A stretch of DNA of 10,640 bases from an uncultured Rhodocyclaceae bacterium. GTDB taxonomy: Bacteria > Pseudomonadota > Gammaproteobacteria > Burkholderiales > Rhodocyclaceae. This document shows positions 1 to 7,511 of the stretch, in pieces. The DNA lies in the NCBI GenBank assembly GCA_903930805.1, contig CAIYZZ010000448.1, positions 1-10,640 on the forward strand. Direction: 5' to 3'. The notes beneath the pieces are model-generated. The model was not told the origin of the DNA. It ran no database searches and worked only from the letters and a program-made list of their open reading frames with translations. The number at the start of each line of letters is the position of its first letter. Positions within the stretch are counted from its first letter, which is position 1. The translations under genes were made by a program, and so were the position numbers.

Positions 1-789
1 AAGTGCAGTTTCTGCGATGTCTCGCTCGATTACATTGCGCGATACGACGCAGTTGCCACCAGCACGCTGGCGGACCGCATCGAAGCCGTCATCGCCGAGA
101 CCGGACAGACGGGCTTCCATTTTGTCGACGAAGCTGCGCCCCCGAAAGCGCTGGCGGCGCTGGCCGAAGAACTCCACAAGCGCAATCGCGCCATCTCTTG
201 GTGGGGCAACATCCGCTTCGAGAAATCCTTCACGCCCGACCTCTGCCGGCGGCTGGCTAACAGCGGCTGCATCGCCATTTCTGGCGGACTTGAAGTTGCT
301 TCCGATCGTCTGCTCAAGCTCATGCAAAAAGGTGTATCGGTCGAGCAGGTGGCGCGGGTAACGCGTGCCTTCAGCGATGCCGGCATCCTCGTGCATGCCT
401 ACCTGATGTATGGCTTCCCGACGCAAACCGTGCAGGACACGGTGGACGCGCTCGAATACGTGCGCCAACTATTTGCTGCGGGCTGCATCCAGTCCGGTTT
501 CTTCCACCGCTTTGCCTGCACCGTGCATTCGCCGGTCGGCTTGCACCCGGAGCAGTATGGCATTCAGCTCAAGCCACTGCCCGCAATTACCTTTGCGAAG
601 AACGATGTGGAATTCATCGACCCGACCGGTGTCGATCATGCCGCTTTAGGCGTCGCACTCAACAAGGCGCTCTACAACTACATGCACGGCCTCGGCCTCG
701 ACGAAGATGTACGCAGCTGGTTTGCCGGACGTGTTCCCAAGAGCCGGGTGCCACGCCACTTCATCGAGCGCGCCCTCGAATCGGGCTGA
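1..789 (+). CDS. radical SAM protein, C-terminal part (5' end outside window)
   Basis: The frame is open from the first base and gives 262 residues before TGA, so the gene begins upstream of the window. It starts with KCSFCD, which fits the last two cysteines of the radical SAM CxxxCxxC cluster motif that holds a 4Fe-4S cluster and S-adenosylmethionine; the first cysteine would lie just off the edge. Next come FHFVDEAAPP (about residues 39-48), WWGNIRF (about 64-70), and ISGGLEVASDRLLKLMQKG, matching the GLES...VL..M.KG segment of the Elp3/MiaB-like radical SAM fold, then YLMYGFPTQT. This layout is typical of COG1032-type proteins, which often carry an N-terminal cobalamin-binding domain; such a domain cannot be seen here. 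The substrate cannot be told. The gene ends 44 bases from the convergent apbE. Confidence 0.85.
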   Translation, partial: KCSFCDVSLDYIARYDAVATSTLADRIEAVIAETGQTGFHFVDEAAPPKALAALAEELHKRNRAISWWGNIRFEKSFTPDLCRRLANSGCIAISGGLEVASDRLLKLMQKGVSVEQVARVTRAFSDAGILVHAYLMYGFPTQTVQDTVDALEYVRQLFAAGCIQSGFFHRFACTVHSPVGLHPEQYGIQLKPLPAITFAKNDVEFIDPTGVDHAALGVALNKALYNYMHGLGLDEDVRSWFAGRVPKSRVPRHFIERALESG

Positions 790-833
790 CGCGGTCTCGC
801 GAGCGCCGCCATGCGCCCCGAGGCGTTGTAGCC

Positions 834-1871
834 TTACTTTACAACACTGATATCCGGGGGTTTCACTTCAAATTTCAGTCGCGCATTCATCGCCGCAGTG
901 ACGAAGATCTTTCCCGCCGCATCGACGCGCAGCACCTGGCGCACATCGAGCTTTTGCGCCAGTCGCTGCCAGTCCTCACCAGCAACGAACAAGGGTTTCG
1001 ACAGCACATCGGAACGCATGCCAGCATCCGCAGCGGGCGGAATCAGCACGGTGAGCGCCTGCGTACCGACGGCCGGACCGCCCGTGCGCGGATCGATCAG
1101 GTGACTGTAGCGGCGGCCATCCAGCTCGAAGAAACGCTGGTAGTCACCCGAGGTGCCGATGGCCTCGCCGTCGCGCAACTCCAGCGTGGCCAGCGGGGCG
1201 CCGCCGGCCTGCTCGGGGCGCGGGTGACGAATGCCGACGCGCCAGGGTTGGTCGCCCTTCCTACCCAAAGCCAGCACGTTGCCGCCGATATTGATGAGCG
1301 CGTTACCGATACCCCGCGACTTGAAGATGGCGGCCGCACGGTCGAGTGCCACGCCTTTAAGATAGCCACCGAAATCAAGTGCCACCGAAAAGTCGGCGCT
1401 GGCGATACGGCGATCTTCCAGCTTTAATTTGGCGATCGAGGGTTTCGCCGCGACCAGCGTTTTCAACGCCGCAGCATCCGGCAGCGCCGGCTTGAATTCG
1501 TCGCCATGGAAACCCCAGAGGGCAACGAGTCGGCCGATGCCGGGGTCGAACAGATAGTCGCCCTGCACCGCCAGCGTCTGCGCGGTGCGAATCAACTCGG
1601 CCAGTTCGGCGGAAACCTCATGCGGCCGACCGGCGGCAATAGCGTCGTTCAGGGCAGTGAGTTCAGAAGGCTGCCAAGCGTGATAGCTGCGATGCAGGCG
1701 ATCGAACTCGCGCAACACTTCGCCCATTGCAGCATGTGCCTCAGCCTCCGGCGCGCCCCAGACCAGCACTTCGACGCGCGTACCGAAGACGTAGGATTCC
1801 TGCACCACGGGTGCCGGCCGGCCGCACCCTGCCAGCAGCAGCGCGAGCAGAGTGGCTAGAAACAATCTCAT
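834..1871 (-). CDS. apbE: FAD:protein FMN transferase, lipoprotein (ApbE family)
   Basis: This 345-residue protein belongs to the ApbE/Ftp family, which uses FAD and Mg2+ to attach FMN to threonine in target proteins such as NqrB/NqrC and RnfD/RnfG subunits. An N-terminal signal peptide ends in the lipobox LLAGC (Cys16), so it should be a lipoprotein on the periplasmic side. Family motifs are present: DFGGYLKG at 166-173, NIGGN at 194-198, GTSGDYQRFF from 239, and YSHLIDPRTG at 255-264. Length is normal. The C-terminal metal-site motif, usually AD..(S/A)T, reads SDVLSK: Asp288 is kept but Lys292 stands where Thr is expected. The start ATG overlaps the gshA stop as ATGA. The nearest GGAG is 14 bases upstream of the ATG, so translational coupling to gshA is likely. 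No flavinylated target is encoded nearby. Confidence 0.93.
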   Translation of the reverse strand: MRLFLATLLALLLAGCGRPAPVVQESYVFGTRVEVLVWGAPEAEAHAAMGEVLREFDRLHRSYHAWQPSELTALNDAIAAGRPHEVSAELAELIRTAQTLAVQGDYLFDPGIGRLVALWGFHGDEFKPALPDAAALKTLVAAKPSIAKLKLEDRRIASADFSVALDFGGYLKGVALDRAAAIFKSRGIGNALINIGGNVLALGRKGDQPWRVGIRHPRPEQAGGAPLATLELRDGEAIGTSGDYQRFFELDGRRYSHLIDPRTGGPAVGTQALTVLIPPAADAGMRSDVLSKPLFVAGEDWQRLAQKLDVRQVLRVDAAGKIFVTAAMNARLKFEVKPPDISVVK

Positions 1872-3169
1872 GGGGTGACGCTTTGCTCCAGTTCCCGGGC
1901 GGCTGCCAACAGCGCCAGCCGCGCCACCACGCCGTAGGCGTAAAAGCGATTGGGGGGGGCGTCAGGCGCCTGGGCATTGTCAGGAAGCGTGCAGCCGGTT
2001 TCGAAGGCGAGCGGCTTGAACTGCATGCCCGGCGCGTTGAGATTTTCGTCGATGCCGCGCTGGGTATGGACGCGATAGAAACCGCCGACGACATGGCGGT
2101 CGATCATGTAAATCACCGGTTCGGCCACGCCATCGTCCACCCTCTCGCAGGTCGGCACGCCTTCCTGGATGATGACCTCGGTGACCTGCAGACCTTCCTT
2201 CACCACCGCCATCTTGTTGCGCTGACGACGGTTTAACTCTTTGACCTCGCTCGCGTCTTTCACCGTCATGATGCCCATGCCATAGGTACCTGCATCGGCC
2301 TTGACGATGACGAAGGGCTGGCTGTCGATGCCGTATTCCTTGTACTTGGCGCGGATACGATAAAGCAAGGTGTCGACGTTGGCGGCGAGACATTCCGTGC
2401 CCGTACGCTCCTGAAAGTTCACTTCGCCGCAGACCTCGAAATCCGGATTGAGCAACCACGGATCGAGCCCGAGCAAGGTGGCGAACTCATGCGCCACCTG
2501 CTGATAGACGGCAAAGTGGCGCGACTTGCGGCGCACATGCCAGCCGGCATGGAGCGGCGGGATGACGAATTGCTCGTGGAGGTTTTCCAGAATCGGCGGA
2601 ATGCCAGCCGTCAGATCGTTGTTGAGCAGCACGGCGCAGGGGTCAAAATTTTCCAGCCCGAGCCGGCGTCCCTGACCATCCTTGCCGACAGAGCCGAAGC
2701 GCTTGAGTGGTTCCAGGGTGAGGGTCTGCCCGTCTGGAAGATCGAGTGTCGTCGGTGCTGTGAGTTCCGGCAGCAGCGAACCGATGCGCACATTGAGGCC
2801 GGTGTGCCGCAGGATGGCGGCCAGACGCACCACGTTGGTCAGGTAGAACTGGTTGCGCGTGTGGTTCTCCGGCACGATCAGGAGATTTTTCGCCTCGGGG
2901 CAGATCTTTTCCACCGCCACCATCGCCGCCTGCACACACAGGGGCAGGAAGGCCGGATTGAGATTGTTGAAGCCGCCGGGGAACAGATTGGTGTCGACCG
3001 GCGCCAGCTTGAAGCCGCTGTTGCGCAGATCGACCGAACAATAAAACGGCGGCGAATATTCCAGCCACTGGCCGCGCAGCCAGTGCTCGATGGCGGTTTC
3101 GGCGTCGAGGAAGCGTTTTTCCAGCGCCAGCAAAGGCCCAGTGAGCGCAGTAGTGAGATGAGGGACCAT
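1868..3169 (-). CDS. gshA: glutamate-cysteine ligase (GshA, proteobacterial type)
   Basis: This 433-residue protein matches the glutamate-cysteine ligase family seen in betaproteobacteria and iron oxidisers (TIGR02049 type), unrelated in overall sequence to E. coli GshA. It catalyses ATP-dependent joining of glutamate and cysteine, the first step of glutathione synthesis in the cytoplasm. Diagnostic segments are FYCSVDLRNSGFKLAPVDTN at 42-61, FPGGFNNLNPAF at 63-74, and KADAGTYGMGIMTVKD at 290-305, the last resembling an ATP-grasp nucleotide-binding loop. The ATG start gives the family's usual N-terminus (MVPHLTTAL), although no clear Shine-Dalgarno precedes it. It overlaps apbE by four bases. 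The usual partner gshB is not in the window. The codons for residues 404-406 contain a run of eight C (plus-strand G at 1952-1959), a possible slippage site 27 codons before the stop. Confidence 0.92.
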   Translation of the reverse strand: MVPHLTTALTGPLLALEKRFLDAETAIEHWLRGQWLEYSPPFYCSVDLRNSGFKLAPVDTNLFPGGFNNLNPAFLPLCVQAAMVAVEKICPEAKNLLIVPENHTRNQFYLTNVVRLAAILRHTGLNVRIGSLLPELTAPTTLDLPDGQTLTLEPLKRFGSVGKDGQGRRLGLENFDPCAVLLNNDLTAGIPPILENLHEQFVIPPLHAGWHVRRKSRHFAVYQQVAHEFATLLGLDPWLLNPDFEVCGEVNFQERTGTECLAANVDTLLYRIRAKYKEYGIDSQPFVIVKADAGTYGMGIMTVKDASEVKELNRRQRNKMAVVKEGLQVTEVIIQEGVPTCERVDDGVAEPVIYMIDRHVVGGFYRVHTQRGIDENLNAPGMQFKPLAFETGCTLPDNAQAPDAPPNRFYAYGVVARLALLAAARELEQSVTP

Positions 3170-3242
3170 AATAAGCGGTGGTAGAGTTCAGTCAGGCCGG
3201 GTAGCGTATCATTTCGAGCATCCCACGACACAATGTTCAGCC
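3170..3242. promoter_or_regulatory. divergent intergenic region between gshA and the HDOD gene
   Basis: This 73-base gap must hold the promoters of both divergent genes. On the plus strand TATCAT at 3207-3212 resembles a -10 box, but no good -35 lies at the right distance. On the minus strand a TTGTGT followed about 16 bases later by TGATAC is a weak candidate for gshA. No obvious operator palindrome and no strong Shine-Dalgarno for either gene is seen. The promoter role is inferred from gene layout; the individual boxes are guesses. Confidence 0.3.
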
Positions 3243-4454
3243 ATGGATCCGCGCACTTTCGAAATCGAAGTTCTTCCCGATGGTACGGCAAGGCCAGGCT
3301 ACGGCGTATTGGCCGCCTTTGTTCCGGCGACCGAGAACCTGTCGCCAGTGATCACCATGGGCTGCGACCCACGCCACGATCCCGGCCGGACGATCAATGA
3401 ACTTTCCCCCGCCGCCATCGGCTGGCTGGCCGCCCAACTGGGCGAGGCAGTAACGGGTGCCTGCTGGGTGGTGATCGACAACTACGGTCGGTTCAACGAG
3501 GCAGTGCCCGACTTTGGCGTGACGCCGCCAGCTGTTGAATTCCATCGGTTTGCCAGTGGCATCAGCATCGACGCCTTCTACAAGGATGTCGGCGCGGCGG
3601 GCGAAGCGGCCATTGAGCTCCTGTCGGCGGTGATCGAGGGTCCGAGTCAGGATGCCGCTACGCCGACCATGCACGAGTTTCTCGATGCCGTCGAGGCACA
3701 CGGCAGCCTGCCCGCCCCCGGCGTGATCTTCCGGAAAGTCGCAGTGGCCGCCGAGGAGGGCGATGCGCGCGCGATCGCCACTGCCATCCAGCCCGACCCG
3801 GTGATTTCGGCCTCCCTCATCAACTCGGCCAATGCCGCACGCTTTGCCGGCGGTGGCAAGACCGCCTCGGTGCCGCAAGCGGTGACCCGACTCGGTAGTG
3901 GCTTCGTCAAGCGCGTGGTATTCGTCGCCGAGATGATGGCGCGCTATCAAAAAGGGAGTTGCCCCGGTTTCGACTATCGCAGCTTCTGGCTCAGCGCCAT
4001 CGCCACGGGGGCGGCGATGCGCGCCCTGCTGCCAGAATACGATATACCCGAGCGGCGCGCCGACGAGGCTTTCACGACGGGACTGGTGTCCAGCATTGGC
4101 TGGCTGGCGGTGGCCGAAACCTACCCGGCCCTGATGCAGCGTTATCTGGAACGCTGCCGGGATGCCGACCCGATTACCAAAGCGCGCGCGCAGCGCGAGA
4201 TATTCCCCTGTGAAATCTCCAAGGTATCGGAACGCTACCTGCAACGCTTCGACTTTCCCGAAGTGGTATTTGCCGCTGTTGCTGGCCGTACCGATGTCGA
4301 TCGCCAGTGGTATGACGTCTTGGCGCGAGCCATCCGCGTTGCCCAGGGCCTGTCACCTTTCGTCTGCCTGGCAATCCCGACGACCATCACGGTGCCCGAA
4401 CCCTGTCGCGAAGAATGGCAGCGCTGGCAGGGTTTCCTCGCGACTGCGCACTGA
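3243..4454 (+). CDS. HDOD domain protein with an uncharacterised N-terminal region
   Basis: This 403-residue cytoplasmic protein has an HDOD domain from about 155 to 345. The domain opens with LPAPGVIFRKVAVAAEEGD and continues with IATAIQPDPVISASLINSAN, SVPQAVTRLGSGFVKRVVF and GLVSSIGWLAVAE, which match the helical HDOD core. HDOD domains are related to HD phosphohydrolases but lack the metal-binding HD residues; they usually act as signalling or scaffold modules tied to chemotaxis, motility or c-di-GMP control. The first 150 residues match no family I recognise and contain no CheY-like, EAL or GGDEF motif. The ATG gives the longest sensible frame, but the ribosome site is weak. The gene is divergent from gshA and ends 12 bases from a convergent small gene, so it is probably transcribed alone. 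Confidence 0.85.
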   Translation: MDPRTFEIEVLPDGTARPGYGVLAAFVPATENLSPVITMGCDPRHDPGRTINELSPAAIGWLAAQLGEAVTGACWVVIDNYGRFNEAVPDFGVTPPAVEFHRFASGISIDAFYKDVGAAGEAAIELLSAVIEGPSQDAATPTMHEFLDAVEAHGSLPAPGVIFRKVAVAAEEGDARAIATAIQPDPVISASLINSANAARFAGGGKTASVPQAVTRLGSGFVKRVVFVAEMMARYQKGSCPGFDYRSFWLSAIATGAAMRALLPEYDIPERRADEAFTTGLVSSIGWLAVAETYPALMQRYLERCRDADPITKARAQREIFPCEISKVSERYLQRFDFPEVVFAAVAGRTDVDRQWYDVLARAIRVAQGLSPFVCLAIPTTITVPEPCREEWQRWQGFLATAH

Positions 4455-4464
4455 AGTCAAACAA

Positions 4465-4485
4465 GCCTAATTCAGGCGGTTTTTT
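4465..4485 (+). terminator. weak candidate terminator after the HDOD gene
   Basis: GCCT at 4465-4468 and AGGC at 4474-4477 can pair around a five-base loop, and six T follow at 4480-4485 after two G. The stem is only four base pairs and overlaps the 3' end of the convergent small gene, so this is a marginal call. Confidence 0.3.
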
Positions 4486-4916
4486 GTCTGCTTCTTTTCC
4501 ATCCGTTCACGCGCCGACTCTTCCTTGAGTCGGACCTCTTCGGTGCGTCTGGCCATATCTGCCTCACGTTGCGGAGCTTCGTCGATGCGGCGCTGCAGCT
4601 TGAGTTCCCGTTCGTGCGTCTTGATGCTGCGCTCAATGCGTCCGGCTTCCACATCGATGCGCTTGGCCTCACGGTCGATTTCGCGCCGTGTTTTTTTCGA
4701 TTCAGCCTGGCAACTCGAAACAAGAAACTTCTGCCAGCAGGCCCTTTGGGCCTCGGCATCAGCTTTTTCGGCATCACTGCGCATCTGCTTTGCCTGCGTA
4801 CGCATCGCCTCGGCTTGCGCACGTGCGCGCTCCCAGTCCTCCTCGGATTGCGGCGCGGCGGTCTGCGCCAGCACAGGCAATGCTATGGCCCACAACAACG
4901 CGATCAGGTATTTCAT
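4467..4916 (-). CDS. secreted charged, probably coiled-coil protein of unknown function
   Basis: This is a 149-residue protein with a clear signal peptide, MKYLIALLWAIALPVLAQ, cut probably by signal peptidase I after LA since no lipobox cysteine is present. The rest is very rich in Glu, Arg, Lys, Gln and Ala in an almost uninterrupted helical pattern, so a periplasmic coiled coil is likely. Two cysteines in ACWQKFLVSSCQ (about residues 59-70) are the only ones in the mature part and could form a disulfide. The start at 4916 is preferred over the in-frame ATG at 4961 because AGAGG sits five bases upstream (4922-4926) and the signal peptide begins there. From memory, short betaproteobacterial secreted proteins with a similar C-(Y/W)-x-x-F-x-V-x-x-C centre exist, but I know no function. 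It is divergent from yheS. Confidence 0.72.
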   Translation of the reverse strand: MKYLIALLWAIALPVLAQTAAPQSEEDWERARAQAEAMRTQAKQMRSDAEKADAEAQRACWQKFLVSSCQAESKKTRREIDREAKRIDVEAGRIERSIKTHERELKLQRRIDEAPQREADMARRTEEVRLKEESARERMEKKQTKNRLN

Positions 4917-4963
4917 GTCTGCCTCTAGAATGGAACGCTGAACCCCGCCTATCTTACGCACTC
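4917..4963. promoter_or_regulatory. short divergent intergenic region upstream of yheS
   Basis: Only 47 bases separate the starts of the secreted coiled-coil gene and yheS. AGAGG at 4922-4926 (minus strand) is a good ribosome site for the leftward gene. For yheS, TATCTT at 4950-4955 is a possible -10 box; it would place the transcript start almost on the ATG. No Shine-Dalgarno is visible before yheS. The promoter role is inferred from the divergent layout. Confidence 0.3.
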
Positions 4964-6862
4964 ATGATCCTCCTGAGAAAAATCGCCTTCGCCCGCGCCG
5001 GCAAACCGCTGGTGACGGATGCCAGCCTGCAACTGCACCCCGGCTGGAAGATCGGCCTGACGGGCGCCAACGGTTGCGGCAAGTCTTCCTTCTTCGCCCT
5101 GCTGCGCGGGGAGTTGAATGCGGAAGGCGGCGACCTTGAAATGCCCGCCGTCTGGCGCATCGGCCATGTCGCGCAAGATACACCGGCCCTGCCGGCCCCG
5201 GCGCTCGAATTCGTGCTCGATGGTGATAGCGAACTACGTGAGGTGGAGTCAGCGTTGCTGGACGCTGAAGACGCGCACGATGGCCACCTGATCGCCGAAC
5301 TGCACACGCGACTACAGGACATCGACGGTTACGCAGCGAAAGCCCGCGCTGCCGAAATTCTTGCCGGGCTGGGTTTTACCGAGGCCGATCACCGGCGCGC
5401 CGTCGCCGACTTTTCCGGCGGCTGGCGTGTGCGGCTCAACCTGGCGCGTGCGCTGGTTGCCCGTGCCGATCTGCTACTGCTCGACGAGCCGACCAACCAC
5501 CTCGATTTGGACGCCGTGCTCTGGCTCGAAAGCTGGCTCAAGAGCTTTCCCGGTACGCTGGTGATGATCTCGCACGACCGCGACTTTCTCGATGCCGTGG
5601 TGAACCAGATCCTCCACATCGATGCTGGCCAGATGAAGCTTTATGGCGGCAACTACTCCACCTTCGAACGTACCCGTGCCGAGCGCCTCGCCCTGCAGCA
5701 GGCCATGTACGTCAAGCAGCAGCGCGAAGTCGCTCACCTGCACACCTACATCGAGCGCTTTCGCGCCAAGGCCAGCAAGGCGCGGCAGGCGCAAAGTCGA
5801 CTAAAAGCATTGGCGCGCATGGAGCTGATCAGCGCGGCGCACGTCGATACCCCCTTCGAGTTCCGCTTTCGCGAGCCCGAGGGCGTATCCGATCCGCTGT
5901 TGTCCCTTGAAGACGTTGCCATCGGCTACGGTGAAATCGCCTTGCTCGAGAAGATTCGACTCACGCTGCGCCCGGGCAATCGTATCGGTCTGCTCGGCCG
6001 CAATGGCGCCGGCAAATCGACATTGGTGAAACTTCTGGCTGGTGAAAAGTCGGCGCTGGCGGGACGGCGCCTGGAAGGCCGTCATCTGAAAATCGGTTAT
6101 TTCGCCCAGCACCAGATGGAATTGCTGCGCCCGGATGAGTCGCCGCTCAAGCATCTGGTGCGGCAAGAACCGCTGACGCGCGAACAAGAACTGCGCGACT
6201 ATCTCGGCGGCTTCGATTTTCGCGGCCAGATGGTCGATGCGCCCTGTCGCCACTTTTCCGGCGGCGAAAAGGCGCGCCTTGCGCTGGCGTTGATGATTCG
6301 CACGCGCCCCAATCTCCTGCTGCTCGATGAGCCGACCAACCACCTCGACCTCGAAATGCGCGAGGCGCTCACACTGGCCTTGCAGGAAACCGAAGCGGCA
6401 ATGGTGCTGGTCTCGCACGACCGCCACCTCTTGCGCACCACCGTCGACGAACTCTGGTTGGTGGCGGATGGTCGTGCGCAGCCCTTCGACGGCGACCTTG
6501 ATGATTTCGCGGCGTGGCTGGCGTCGCGCCGCAATCAGGCACGTACGAATACCCCTGATGATCCCGGCAAGACGCTGCGCATTGAATCACGCGTGGCCGA
6601 TGCTGCCAGCAAAAAGTCGACGCTGGCGGGACGGCGTAATTTGCAAAAAGAAGCCGAAAAGATCGAAAAGCAACTCGCCGGCTGGCAGGCCGAGAAGACA
6701 GAACTGGACGGGAAACTTGCCGACCCGACGCTCTACGCCACCCCCGACCGCGCACTGATCGAGAACCTCAACAAACGTCAGGTCGAACTGACGACTGACA
6801 TCGAGGCGGCCGAAATGCGCTGGCTGGAGATTCACGAGGCGCTTGAAGTCGCTTGCAGCTAA
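4964..6862 (+). CDS. yheS: ABC-F family ATPase, YheS type
   Basis: This 632-residue soluble protein has two ABC ATPase domains and no membrane segments. Domain 1 has Walker A GANGCGKSS (34-42), signature FSGGW (150-154), Walker B LLLLDEPTNHLD (from 170) and switch SHD (203-205). Domain 2 has Walker A GLLGRNGAGKST (342-353), signature FSGGE (431-435) and Walker B LLLLDEPTNHLD (451-462). Between them lies the charged ABC-F linker (about 230-310, with FRAKASKARQAQSR). After about 545 comes a charged, probably coiled-coil tail ending in MRWLEIHEALE. Length and order match E. coli YheS (637 residues), and the DGD and GNYS segments also fit. ABC-F proteins bind the ribosome E site and act on stalled translation; the exact role of YheS is less settled. 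The frame extends upstream to 4688, but the ATG at 4964 matches the family N-terminus. It heads a probable four-gene operon. Confidence 0.95.
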   Translation: MILLRKIAFARAGKPLVTDASLQLHPGWKIGLTGANGCGKSSFFALLRGELNAEGGDLEMPAVWRIGHVAQDTPALPAPALEFVLDGDSELREVESALLDAEDAHDGHLIAELHTRLQDIDGYAAKARAAEILAGLGFTEADHRRAVADFSGGWRVRLNLARALVARADLLLLDEPTNHLDLDAVLWLESWLKSFPGTLVMISHDRDFLDAVVNQILHIDAGQMKLYGGNYSTFERTRAERLALQQAMYVKQQREVAHLHTYIERFRAKASKARQAQSRLKALARMELISAAHVDTPFEFRFREPEGVSDPLLSLEDVAIGYGEIALLEKIRLTLRPGNRIGLLGRNGAGKSTLVKLLAGEKSALAGRRLEGRHLKIGYFAQHQMELLRPDESPLKHLVRQEPLTREQELRDYLGGFDFRGQMVDAPCRHFSGGEKARLALALMIRTRPNLLLLDEPTNHLDLEMREALTLALQETEAAMVLVSHDRHLLRTTVDELWLVADGRAQPFDGDLDDFAAWLASRRNQARTNTPDDPGKTLRIESRVADAASKKSTLAGRRNLQKEAEKIEKQLAGWQAEKTELDGKLADPTLYATPDRALIENLNKRQVELTTDIEAAEMRWLEIHEALEVACS

Positions 6863-6881
6863 AATCCGCTCTTTTGTCAGT

Positions 6882-6894
6882 GGAGCCCGCCGTG
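6882..6894 (+). promoter_or_regulatory. ribosome binding site deciding the thrH GTG start
   Basis: GGAG at 6882-6885 lies six bases before GTG at 6892-6894. The competing upstream TTG at 6853 would overlap the end of yheS and add 13 residues not found at the N-terminus of Pseudomonas ThrH. The GTG start is therefore preferred. Confidence 0.7.
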
Positions 6895-7500
6895 CAACTG
6901 GTTTGTCTCGACCTCGAAGGGGTACTCGTCCCCGAAATCTGGATCGAATTCGCCGAGCGTACCGGTATTCCAGAACTACGCCGTACCACTCGCGACGAGC
7001 CAAACTACGATACGCTGATGAAGTATCGGCTGGCGCTGTTGAAGCAGCACAATCTCGGCCTGCCCGACATCCAGAAGGTCATATCCGATATGGGCCCGAT
7101 GGCCGGGGCGAAAGATTTTCTTGACGCCTTGCGCCGCGACTTCCAGGTGATGATTCTTTCCGACACTTTCTACGAATTCGCCATGCCGCTGATGGCGCAA
7201 CTGGGCATGCCGACGCTGTTCTGTCACAAGCTAGAAGCCGACGCCGCCGGCTTCGTGGTCAATTACCACCTGCGCATGCCGAACCAGAAAATGGAATCGG
7301 TGAAGCGTTTCAAGGAACTCAATTTCAAGGTCATCGCCGCCGGCGACTCCTATAACGATACCTCCATGCTGTCCGAAGCCCACGCCGGCATCCTGTTCCA
7401 TCCGCCGCAAAATGTCATCGACGAGTTCCCGCAGTTTCCGGTGACCATGAACTACGCGGAACTGCGCACCGAGATCGACAAGGCCAGTCGGCGTATTTGA
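6892..7500 (+). CDS. thrH: bifunctional phosphoserine phosphatase/homoserine phosphotransferase (ThrH)
   Basis: This 202-residue HAD-superfamily enzyme closely matches Pseudomonas ThrH (about 205 residues). ThrH removes phosphate from phosphoserine, the last step of serine synthesis, and can transfer it to homoserine, feeding threonine synthesis. Motif I is LDLEGVLVPEIW with the nucleophile Asp7 and the ThrH-typical Glu9. Motif II is LSDTFYEF with Ser90, a conserved lysine follows near 133, and motif IV is GDSYNDTSML with Asp152 and Asp156. The SEAHAGILFHPP and DEFPQFP segments are also ThrH-like. The GTG start is supported by a ribosome site and by the homologous N-terminus. The gene lies 29 bases after yheS and 11 bases before purU, consistent with one transcript. 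Ordinary SerB-type phosphatase is the alternative, but the DLEGVLVPEIW motif argues for ThrH. Confidence 0.93.
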   Translation: MQLVCLDLEGVLVPEIWIEFAERTGIPELRRTTRDEPNYDTLMKYRLALLKQHNLGLPDIQKVISDMGPMAGAKDFLDALRRDFQVMILSDTFYEFAMPLMAQLGMPTLFCHKLEADAAGFVVNYHLRMPNQKMESVKRFKELNFKVIAAGDSYNDTSMLSEAHAGILFHPPQNVIDEFPQFPVTMNYAELRTEIDKASRRI

Positions 7501-7511
7501 ACATCCCTGAC

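Noticed and set aside
814..830. Small hairpin CGCC-CCGA-GGCG between the radical SAM gene and apbE
   Set aside because: The stem is four base pairs and is not followed by a T tract on either strand, so a terminator call is not supported.
3237..4244. A 335-codon open frame on the minus strand across the HDOD gene
   Set aside because: It lies antisense to a gene with clear HDOD motifs, shows no domain pattern and has the Gly/Arg/His-rich composition typical of a shadow frame in high-GC DNA.
4691..4697. Seven A on the minus strand as a programmed frameshift site
   Set aside because: In the reading frame the codons are AAA AAA ACA, so the run does not fit the X-XXY-YYZ phase needed for -1 slippage, and no downstream structure or longer alternative frame is evident.
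4688..4963. Upstream extension of the yheS frame by 92 codons
   Set aside because: The extension lies antisense to the secreted coiled-coil gene and is absent from YheS homologues; ATG 4964 gives the family N-terminus.
5801..6427. A 208-codon minus-strand open frame across yheS
   Set aside because: It is antisense to the second ABC domain, whose Walker and signature motifs are complete, and has no motif of its own.
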